Shown: piece by piece, positions 53,301-58,932 of the stretch
How the letters are laid out: every line of letters starts with the position of its first letter
Position numbering within the stretch: position 1 is the first letter of the stretch
Assembly: GCA_002869845.2 (NCBI GenBank)
Contig: NEWS02000004.1
Span: forward strand, 242,240-301,171
Source of the DNA: Nitrospira sp. CG24B
GTDB lineage: Bacteria > Nitrospirota > Nitrospiria > Nitrospirales > Nitrospiraceae
Direction of reading: 5' to 3'
Length of the DNA stretch: 58,932 nt
Made by a program: the position numbers and the translations under genes
Notes under the pieces: model-generated
What the model saw: the letters and a program-made list of their open reading frames with translations, nothing else
Told to the model about the DNA's origin: nothing
The model's database searches: none

Positions 53301-54712
53301 TGGATTGCGCTCGCTGGCACTTCCGGAGCAGTGGTGAGTTCCGTCGGTACAACAACCGTGATTGGGTCACCTGCATCATAGGGCGCATGTGGTTCAGCCT
53401 CGGCCACCCATCCGTCTTGTTCCTGACTCTCGATAGGACCACCTGGTGACACCATCGAATCGGGCGCCAGTGGCGTCTCAGGACTCTCAACCGCGAGTAC
53501 TGATCTCTCTTCAACCTGGCATGACGACATGTCGCTGATATCTTCCGCAGGCTGGATCGAACTCATGAGCGCTTCCGGAGCAGTGATCGAGTCCTGGGGT
53601 GCGACACCCGTCAATGGGACGCTTGCCTCAAAGGAGGCCTCGGGTTCGGCCTCGACCAACCCTCGGTCTTGTTCCTGAGCTGCAGTAGGACCATCTTCCG
53701 ACACCGATGAAGGCACGAGCGAGTAGGAATCTCCAAGCTCACCCTCTCCGGGAAGATCATCTATCTGCGATCCAGAGGGAACAGGCCCACCTTCATCGGT
53801 GCGAAGTTCGTCCGATACAGCACTTCCCACTTCACTCGTGCTGCTCATGGTCTGCGTTTGTTCTTGTAACGGAGGATCAGAGGGCAGCAAGGCTTCATCG
53901 TGCTGGTGCGCCTGAGATGTCGAAAGGTCCGCGACCGTCGGTGGGGTAAGCGATCCTGGCGAATCAGATACAGTGGCTGCGTTGGGAGAATCCGACAAGG
54001 TCACCAGAGAATCCTGGATCTCCCATGGCATCACTCCATCCATCGGTTCAGAACCTGCCGTGACACCCTGACTTGTTTCAGGCCTGTCGAGAGATGGGGC
54101 GTCGGTCGATGGTCCAGAATTACCAGAGGGACGGGCAAGCAGCTCACCCGTTTGCGCGTCAAAGAAGGACGCCAACCGAAATGCCACTGGGCTCGATGGC
54201 GCAAGTTCCCGTATTTTGTCGTAGAGCTGGGAGGCATGGTGTGGATTATCCGGGTCGGGATCTTCGATCAGGATGTCGATCGCCTTGGCGAACTCAGCCA
54301 CGGCCTCGTGTGTGTCTCCTTTCTCCTGATAGAGCCCCCCAAGCTTCTCCAAGAACGGCACACATCGCGGACCAGCCGCCAAGTATTCATGAAGCAACGA
54401 TTCCGCGAGCCAGTAGTCTTGCCGCTCAAGCGCTTCGCTGATGAGTGAGTCAAAAGCTTGTCTCGCCGGGATCAAGCTCCCGAGACGAAGGTGGAGGGTG
54501 GCGAACAGCCGTCGCGCCTCCATATTCTGAGGGTCAAGCGCGAGTAATTCCTTCAGGGCGGTAGAGGAACGTCCATATTTCCCGGCATTCATTTGGGTGA
54601 TGGCTTCCTCAAGAAGAGCGGTCTTCCTGCTGTAGCCAACCACACCACGCTTGTGCGCGCGGGAGGTCTGGGTTTTATCCGATTTTAAAGGGGGTTTCTT
54701 GTTCACGCGCAC
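50375..54712 (-). CDS. Giant TPR/low-complexity membrane protein with pseudopilin-like C-terminal tail
   Basis: The 1445-residue protein has a basic N-terminus, TPR-like helices (about 30-190: LLEEAITQMNAGKYGRSSTA, ALKELLALDPQNMEARRL) and a very long acidic Pro/Ser/Glu-rich region (about 190-960). One membrane helix follows (about 983-1012), then a soluble domain of about 400 residues ending in LYDPYTGLP (1385-1393) and YSVGHDGKD (1404-1412). That ending resembles the C-termini of type II pseudopilins, though no pilin N-terminus is present. It is divergent from a secretin gene. Role in secretion is inferred. Confidence 0.7.
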   Translation of the reverse strand: MRVNKKPPLKSDKTQTSRAHKRGVVGYSRKTALLEEAITQMNAGKYGRSSTALKELLALDPQNMEARRLFATLHLRLGSLIPARQAFDSLISEALERQDYWLAESLLHEYLAAGPRCVPFLEKLGGLYQEKGDTHEAVAEFAKAIDILIEDPDPDNPHHASQLYDKIRELAPSSPVAFRLASFFDAQTGELLARPSGNSGPSTDAPSLDRPETSQGVTAGSEPMDGVMPWEIQDSLVTLSDSPNAATVSDSPGSLTPPTVADLSTSQAHQHDEALLPSDPPLQEQTQTMSSTSEVGSAVSDELRTDEGGPVPSGSQIDDLPGEGELGDSYSLVPSSVSEDGPTAAQEQDRGLVEAEPEASFEASVPLTGVAPQDSITAPEALMSSIQPAEDISDMSSCQVEERSVLAVESPETPLAPDSMVSPGGPIESQEQDGWVAEAEPHAPYDAGDPITVVVPTELTTAPEVPASAIQFSEDTSVMPASQVEEISAPAFSGAEQSSVQSIEAEESQPSLLQPVETEPKEVVTEQPPGIPNPSSPVSVSGNEVSEPWKQPGFSWESVFNSAWKLGSDRSAHGSPSELTETNVGEAPTPASAVGSHQEQVLEDRAVEIPERKESTLFGDRTSAGSPIAPMPWDHVQESVISIPLAQVDPPMTESLELAVDPLPHPPEPELPPTVSESQVQPPSSPDTSVEEMDSFSIVPTPLIPVSPDLEIAAELEDTTLETEQASAPAESEPQFRMMSTSTIDELPPEAPAAALEAPVFAGEPVAGAVPSPSDVPSKDDDDFLLNTEEEHAIATDQSLVQESTPESPVALPQASSETPSQEADEIPPPSPLRTQQRILESQPEMGETSQRARETAEVQVDEPQPKAMAFVEAQAPIPAPVPEPMPEQEEWIKAGESIRFIEQPQATLSAQVSPESAERQDVGRSMSVAAAVDVLFESSQHVRVTETREDVAAPKPRRKSSSTLIRARAAIAGFISSCFSTTRALVVTCVGLVMLSGLLIALGIGAIGLTWLSMEESPSPTFQSLTTTPQRTLSDFKKNGYLFLLGFDVSVGHDPIQTGYDRKPETHDGKLALACLGSSGSGTVEGVNASANVMRGWIRSSDPVGAFKSHQQTIKEWGNQHESALNRYSQWQKLPFEDWGYGQTVSPPCTAMVFAHQLHVADGFLQGTDLGIDRLETDMEAWRIVLSQAKTLAVKMLALQAINDDIAVASGLLVGSNFDGKYLGRVTKVLRPLDQGELSMRWPMQSELVVAAKTYETQLKTARAEELPVYTMVASALPLPMQRRLNAYAEYYDASYKAVGEERYGSLPKWKEHIRFPASGVMDYLTNPIENIVGLEPLAPWDLYNGFVVDTDAHLRLASVQAWLRRGSADGDLATRIAKAGQSLYDPYTGLPMLMNMKKGVLYSVGHDGKDQDADPQSDVVVEIPVGHTSVAPVKSSASSSKPR

Positions 54713-55208
54713 GATACAACCTTAGCAGATCCGAACGCTGTGTGAGCCTTCGGCAGCAGCCCACTCTGGGCTTGTCGACGCCCGTGAAGTCGGGCGCGAC
54801 ATGGGAGTTAAACCTTTAAGAGGTTTACAATCTCACTGCCCTACCCTCATCAATGGTTTATGAATGCCAAGCCATTGAAAAGTAATGTATTAGCTTGCAA
54901 TTCAATCCGCTCAGGCATTTGGGACCAGGGGTCGTCTGGCCCACACACGTAGCCTCCCTGTATCGGTGTATTGGCGAACACACTTAACGCCGGACTCAGG
55001 ATTGCGCCTCTACGCTTGGAAGGGATGGTCGGCAACGAGCGCCCCTCCTCTGATATGCCTGGACGGTGCGCTTTTGAGAAATATCAGCTTGGTTGTGTCT
55101 TTCGACACGCCTATGGTACGGTCAGTCTCACGTACACCGCATCAGCTGATGCCACGGAATCAATAGTCCATCGTGCAAGCCCGTCCAATACCTCATTGCC
55201 CATCGAAC
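54713..55208. promoter_or_regulatory. Divergent region between the giant TPR gene and the secretin gene
   Basis: About 500 bases with no supported gene. A weak promoter candidate for the secretin reads TTGGTT (55089-55094), 17 bases, TATGGT (55112-55117). Its spacer holds a 14-bp palindrome GTGTC-TTTC-GACAC (55095-55108), a possible repressor site. No comparable promoter was found for the giant gene. Confidence 0.3.
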
Positions 55209-56759
55209 ATGACCAGGGAATTTAGCACCTGTTTGATCTTGGTGCTTCTGCTCTTCTTGGCCTTCCCTCCCCCTCTATTTTCGCAAAGCGGAGGAGGCCA
55301 ACCACTAAAAGTTGCGTTGGATTTCAACGAAGTTGAGATCCCCGTCTTCGTCCGGTTTATCAGTGAGATCACCGGAAAAAACTTTGTGCTGGATGAGACC
55401 ATTAAAAAGCAGGGCGGAAAAGTATCCGTGTTTTCTCCGACTAAGGTGTCACCGGACCAGGCTTTCACCATGTTCGTCGCGGCGTTAGAGGCAGCCCGTA
55501 TCGCTGTGGTCCCGAAGGGAGGAAACCTCTATCAGGTGGTCCCCATGGGTGACCTTCCACCGGAGCGGGGTGTGTTTGTCTATAAGCTGAAACACGCCAA
55601 CGCGACTGATCTCGCCGCTGTTCTCACCAATTTGGTGGCACGCTCACAAACCGTGGCGCAGATCACACCTGGAACCCGTCCACCCGTCAGACCGCTGACG
55701 GAATTCGAGGCTCCGGTCCAAGTGTTTGCCGATAAGGCGACCAACTCCATCGTGATCAGTGCAACCAAACTCGCCTGGAGTCATCTCCAAGCCGTCATTC
55801 GTGACCTCGATATTCGGCGCAAGCAGGTCTTTGTGGAAGCGGTGATTTTGGAGGTCCAAGTGGATCGTCTTCGCCAAATCGGCACAGATCCGACTCAGGT
55901 ACTCGGTGCAGGAAAGACTGGTTTTATACAGGGAATCGGCGGGTTCAATAGAGCACCGGAAGATCTGGCAACCTTCGCCCAAGCGATCACCGGCGTTGCG
56001 GCCGGAGGAGCGACAGGCGGCGCAGCGCCGCTCCTGAATACGCTGAACGTGCGGGCATTCATGAACCTCCTGATGAACCTGACTGATACGAATGTCCTCT
56101 CCACACCACAGGTGCTGGCCGCCGATAACCAGAAGGCGAAGATCGTCGTCGGTGAAAATCGCCCGTTCCCAACCGGCCAGGCCCAAGGCATCACCGGGGG
56201 AACGCTCGTCACCATTGAGCGAAAAGATGTCGGCGTGACGTTAGAGTTGACCCCGCAGGTTCTCGACGGTGATTTGATTCGACTAGAGATTAAACAAGAG
56301 ATTACGGCGATCGCTGAAAATGTCGCTCAGACCATTGGCGCTGGTTCAGCAAGTATCCCGGTTGGACCCACCACAACGAAGCGATCCATGGAAACGACGA
56401 CTGTCGCGCAGGATCAACAGACCCTCGTCGTCGGAGGATTGGTGCGTGACAATGTCACGCTGAGTGAAAAGAAGATTCCCGTGTTGGGAGACATTCCGTG
56501 GATTGGATGGCTATTCAAATCACAGAGTCGTCAGATTGAGAAGCTGAATCTTCTCGTCTTTCTCACGCCGCACTTGGTCCGGGACGACGCAGATGTGGTG
56601 GAATTGAACGCCAGGAAGGCTAGAGATATCAATATTTTGCAACGTGATAACCGAATTGAAGAACCGACGAAACTCAAGCAGGATGTGCTGGAACGGCTCG
56701 AACTCCCCTCAACCGTCCCCCCTCCTTCTCCTTTGCCGGATAAGCCTAATAAACCCTAA
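55209..56759 (+). CDS. GspD-like secretin (short form)
   Basis: The 516-residue protein has a signal peptide (LILVLLLFLAFPPPLFSQ), an N0 domain (VALDFNEVEIPVFVRFISEI, GKNFVLDE), an N1-like domain (VFVYKLKHANATDLAAVLTN, then APVQVFADKATNSIVISAT) and the secretin channel (VFVEAVILEV, DTNVLSTPQVLAADNQKA, TLVVGGLVRDNVT, GDIPWIGWLFKSQS, LLVFLTPHLV). It is short: canonical GspD has about 650-700 residues with N0-N3. ATG 55209 is preferred over GTG 55173. No other type II genes are in the window, so it is either orphan or the edge of a locus. Confidence 0.9.
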   Translation: MTREFSTCLILVLLLFLAFPPPLFSQSGGGQPLKVALDFNEVEIPVFVRFISEITGKNFVLDETIKKQGGKVSVFSPTKVSPDQAFTMFVAALEAARIAVVPKGGNLYQVVPMGDLPPERGVFVYKLKHANATDLAAVLTNLVARSQTVAQITPGTRPPVRPLTEFEAPVQVFADKATNSIVISATKLAWSHLQAVIRDLDIRRKQVFVEAVILEVQVDRLRQIGTDPTQVLGAGKTGFIQGIGGFNRAPEDLATFAQAITGVAAGGATGGAAPLLNTLNVRAFMNLLMNLTDTNVLSTPQVLAADNQKAKIVVGENRPFPTGQAQGITGGTLVTIERKDVGVTLELTPQVLDGDLIRLEIKQEITAIAENVAQTIGAGSASIPVGPTTTKRSMETTTVAQDQQTLVVGGLVRDNVTLSEKKIPVLGDIPWIGWLFKSQSRQIEKLNLLVFLTPHLVRDDADVVELNARKARDINILQRDNRIEEPTKLKQDVLERLELPSTVPPPSPLPDKPNKP

Positions 56760-56964
56760 GACCGGCGTTCGTACCACAACCGCATGGGCTGTGTATTTCG
56801 TGAAGCGTCGTTCGCATCTCGCGAGAAAGATTGCATCTGAGCCATTCTTATTTGCGCTTCACCAATCACGTTTCACGGCCCCATGGTAAAGCCATAGCCC
56901 CCCCTCCGAGGAATGGATCCTGGCCATCTATCGGGATAGACTGGGCCCTACGGAGGACACACCA

Positions 56965-57318
56965 ATGGCGGACACGACCATTAACTGGCGAATCCATACT
57001 CGGCTACCTGTGGCCTATCCTGCGATATTCGGTGGCGCCCCATTTGTGGGAGAAGGGGTATTGTCTGACCTGTCCGTTGCAGGCTGTGCCGTCACCTGTG
57101 AGCGGACCGTCCTCATGGGGAGCTATATCAAGCTGAGTGTTCTCCTGCCGGATCCGACCGCATCCCTGTTCATCGAACTGGGGAAAGTCCGCTGGGTCAA
57201 GGAACATACTTTCGGCGTCGAGTTCATTCGCCTACCGACGATAACCCGTCACCGATTAGATCGAGTCATGTCTCAAGCGCCGACCCTAGACGTACACTGC
57301 TTGCCGGCATTGGTCTGA
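56965..57318 (+). CDS. PilZ domain protein
   Basis: The 117-residue protein has the PilZ pattern: RIHTRLPVAYPAIFGG (R at the RxxxR position), GVLSDLSVAGCAVTCE (DxSxxG), then VLLPDPTASLFIELGKVRWV and FGVEFIRLP. The RxxxR-type and DxSxxG motifs are both visible, so c-di-GMP binding is plausible. It stands 205 bp downstream of the secretin gene on the same strand. Confidence 0.9.
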   Translation: MADTTINWRIHTRLPVAYPAIFGGAPFVGEGVLSDLSVAGCAVTCERTVLMGSYIKLSVLLPDPTASLFIELGKVRWVKEHTFGVEFIRLPTITRHRLDRVMSQAPTLDVHCLPALV

Positions 57319-57638
57319 GCTTCAATAGAGCCCCTCATATCAGCCCAATCGGCCAGCCCAATCGCGCTACGCCAAAGGCTAGAATCCAACGAGAGAGCAT
57401 AGGATCTAGTGGGCGCCTGCCACGACCTCGGCAAGCTGCTGCAGGACGAAGCTAGAGTCAGGACCTCGCAGGGCCAGAAGGATAAAGAGACGACAATCGC
57501 TCTAGCGTGAATGAAGTAATCCGCGATGTATTGAATGGAGAGGAAGGAATTGCTCTCGGAGTCGCGGTTCAACCAGGCCTACCCTGGCTAAACACTACGT
57601 TGCACCGCGATAAGAAACCTGCGTGATTTGTGGCGACC
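57319..57638. other. Region without a supported gene
   Basis: About 320 bases between the PilZ gene and the shortened barrel gene. No reading frame is convincing. The two flanking genes converge here. I see no clear terminator. Confidence 0.35.
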
Positions 57639-57938
57639 CTACGGCCTTACATCAAAGTGAATCGAGATGCCCGCATGCGCGAAGATCGTATCGATCGTGG
57701 ATTCATAGGGATTCACAAAGATTTGCCCTTGAGTCGCATTCAAAAAGGTCTCTTCGGACAGCCCGAACCGATCCGACGTCAGCCCGCTGTGATGGGCATG
57801 GATATACTTCGCCTCCGCAAACACAGCCACGTACTTGAAGAGATGCGCCTTGATTCCTCCCACGCCCAGAAACCCGATCGTTGTATCCGAGCCGAGGACA
57901 CAGAGGAGACACATCATCGCCGAAATTCTCGCGTTCAT
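57639..57938 (-). CDS. Internally deleted copy of the outer membrane barrel gene
   Basis: A 99-residue protein whose first 17 residues (MNARISAMMCLLCVLGS) are identical to those of the gene at 58076-58927. After residue 17 it continues directly with DTTIGFLGVGGIKAHLFKYV, matching residue about 200 onward of the full gene, and ends with a barrel-like tail (HAGISIHFDVRP). About 180 residues are missing, and the frame remains open. GGGAGGACGCTGA precedes the ATG. Probably a decayed duplicate; it cannot form a full barrel. Confidence 0.8.
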   Translation of the reverse strand: MNARISAMMCLLCVLGSDTTIGFLGVGGIKAHLFKYVAVFAEAKYIHAHHSGLTSDRFGLSEETFLNATQGQIFVNPYESTIDTIFAHAGISIHFDVRP

Positions 57939-58075
57939 TCAGCGTCCTCCCACGGTAAAGCAACTATATGCGTCGACGAATTTTGGTTGCGCCATCTAAG
58001 ACCCATCAGTGATCGTCGTTGGTCAGTGCAGCGAGACCCATGCCTCTGCGTGAAACTCGACTCCACTCCACAAGC

Positions 58076-58927
58076 CTACGGCTTCCAGTCAAAGTGCATC
58101 GACAAGCCCGCATGCACCAAGATTGTATCGATCGTGGATGAATAGGGATTCACCACAAGAGTATTCGGACCAAAACCTATATTGCCATCGGCGGACTGCG
58201 CGAATCGATCCGTCGACAGCCCTCTATGATGGGCATAGAGGTACTTCGCCTCCACAAACGCCGCCACGTACTTGAAGAGATGCGCCTTGATTCCTCCCAG
58301 TGCCTGAAACCCGAACGTCGTATCGCGTTGGTCGGTGATGGCGGCGAAAAGACTCTGCCCACGGGCTCCACCTGGCTTCATCGCCATCTGATGCGCACCC
58401 ACACCGATCCCAACGTACGGATGCCACCGCCCATTGGGATAGGCATCTGAAATCGCCATCGGGTAGCGAATCAGGAAATTGGGGCCCACATAGACACCTC
58501 CGATTTCAGTCGTGGTGCCCCTATTTGTCGCAGGATCATTATTATAAGAGTCCTGACAGCAGGCCACGTCCGGATACCAGACATAGCCGGTGAGTTCCAG
58601 GCCGAGATCGAATCCCAACAACTTGTGTCTGGTTGGGAACCAGACCCCCGCGCTGCCTCCCCATGAGTGTTTCATCTGATAGTCGACATTCTCGACCACC
58701 GTCGGCGCGGTCCCGTCCTGAAACGTAGCGTCATGACTGAACGGAATCGCCACGCCTGCCATCACGGAAAAATAGGGCTCGAGCGTCCCGGAGGACATGG
58801 TGGGGAGACCCGACGAGATCGCATAGGGATCGGCGACCCGTTGGCTGTACGGATCTTCCGCCCGAGTGAGATCCGATGAGCCGAGGACACAGAGGAGACA
58901 CATCATCGCCGAAATTCTCGCGTTCAT
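58076..58927 (-). CDS. Outer membrane beta-barrel protein
   Basis: The 283-residue protein starts at ATG 58927 near the window edge. A signal peptide (MNARISAMMCLLCVLGSSDL) ends near TRAED. The mature protein has repeating strands typical of 8-stranded barrels: LEPYFSVMAGVAIPF, KLLGFDLGLELTGYVWYPD, WHPYVGIGVGAHQMA, TFGFQALGGIKAHLFKYVAA, then YAHHRGLSTDRF. The C-terminus is SMHFDWKP. A short duplicate lies just downstream. Function unknown. Confidence 0.83.
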   Translation of the reverse strand: MNARISAMMCLLCVLGSSDLTRAEDPYSQRVADPYAISSGLPTMSSGTLEPYFSVMAGVAIPFSHDATFQDGTAPTVVENVDYQMKHSWGGSAGVWFPTRHKLLGFDLGLELTGYVWYPDVACCQDSYNNDPATNRGTTTEIGGVYVGPNFLIRYPMAISDAYPNGRWHPYVGIGVGAHQMAMKPGGARGQSLFAAITDQRDTTFGFQALGGIKAHLFKYVAAFVEAKYLYAHHRGLSTDRFAQSADGNIGFGPNTLVVNPYSSTIDTILVHAGLSMHFDWKP

Positions 58928-58932
58928 TCAGC

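Noticed and set aside
1..58932. tRNA, rRNA, CRISPR array, replication origin or complete transposase
   Set aside because: No such feature was recognised on either strand; no regularly spaced direct repeats and no recombinase-like frame were seen.

Overview
The window looks like a chromosomal stretch from a Nitrospira-type bacterium (phylum Nitrospirota). This is inference from gene content: DUF3015, TRL-like, DUF3332 and PEGA small envelope proteins, many short PilZ, CheY-like and zinc-ribbon genes, a two-domain Dcd, and moderately GC-rich DNA with GGAGG-type ribosome binding sites. No rRNA, tRNA, CRISPR array or complete transposase was found. About 60 protein genes or gene remnants are supported.

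Layout. Bases 1-7744 (minus strand) hold a compact export cluster: TolC-like outer membrane channel, periplasmic HlyD-type adaptor, inner-membrane adaptor with a cytoplasmic GAF-like part, M50 metalloprotease fused to an adaptor domain, and then the N-terminus of a large DUF4347 surface protein that runs off the left edge. No ABC or RND motor is present. Bases 8144-12725 hold a zinc ribbon protein, a single-domain response regulator, a sodium:solute symporter and an acyltransferase-3/SGNH protein fused to a PAS domain. Bases 13003-18940 hold mostly small stand-alone genes: PilZ-like, DNA polymerase IV, twin 61-62 aa membrane proteins, SnoaL-like, DUF1059, lipoprotein, methyltransferase, TfoX-like and DUF3597. 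A rearrangement scar follows at 18944-20213: a sigma-54 activator cut in the middle of its AAA+ domain and joined to the tail of an unrelated membrane protein.

Bases 20270-27258 carry a double CDGSH protein, a Kef-type antiporter, a glyoxalase-fold gene with a shortened NmrA-like gene, two glycine-zipper lipoproteins separated by a long hairpin, DUF167 and a CbbQ/NorQ-type AAA+ ATPase. Bases 27382-31247 form a two-gene unit (hybrid histidine kinase; YkgJ-DUF2156 fusion). It diverges from a co-directional series at 31347-38697: ATP-grasp-like unknown, glutaredoxin-like, lysine-2,3-aminomutase family, two-domain dCTP deaminase, four-helix membrane protein, two arsenosugar-type glycosyltransferases, SDR and a zinc-binding protein. 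Several of these overlap by 4 bp and are probably co-transcribed.

Bases 38734-50236 contain envelope and stress genes: alpha/beta hydrolase, DUF4105 protein, a hicAB toxin-antitoxin pair with a frameshifted hicA, DUF3015, PEGA and TRL-like lipoproteins, a beta-barrel, DUF3332, a YfcE-like phosphoesterase overlapping an M48 protease, an AIM24-like protein, a four-helix-bundle protein flanked by inverted repeats, and an amidohydrolase. A 210-bp element with 18-bp terminal inverted repeats lies at 44830-45039. Bases 50375-57318 hold a 1445-residue TPR/low-complexity/membrane protein whose C-terminus resembles pseudopilin tails, divergent from a short GspD-like secretin, then a PilZ protein. The right edge has an outer-membrane barrel gene and a second copy of it with a large in-frame internal deletion.

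The candidates for an undescribed system are the motor-less M50/HlyD/TolC export cluster with its DUF4347 substrate, the giant TPR protein facing the orphan-looking secretin, and the ATP-grasp/aminomutase/Dcd operon.
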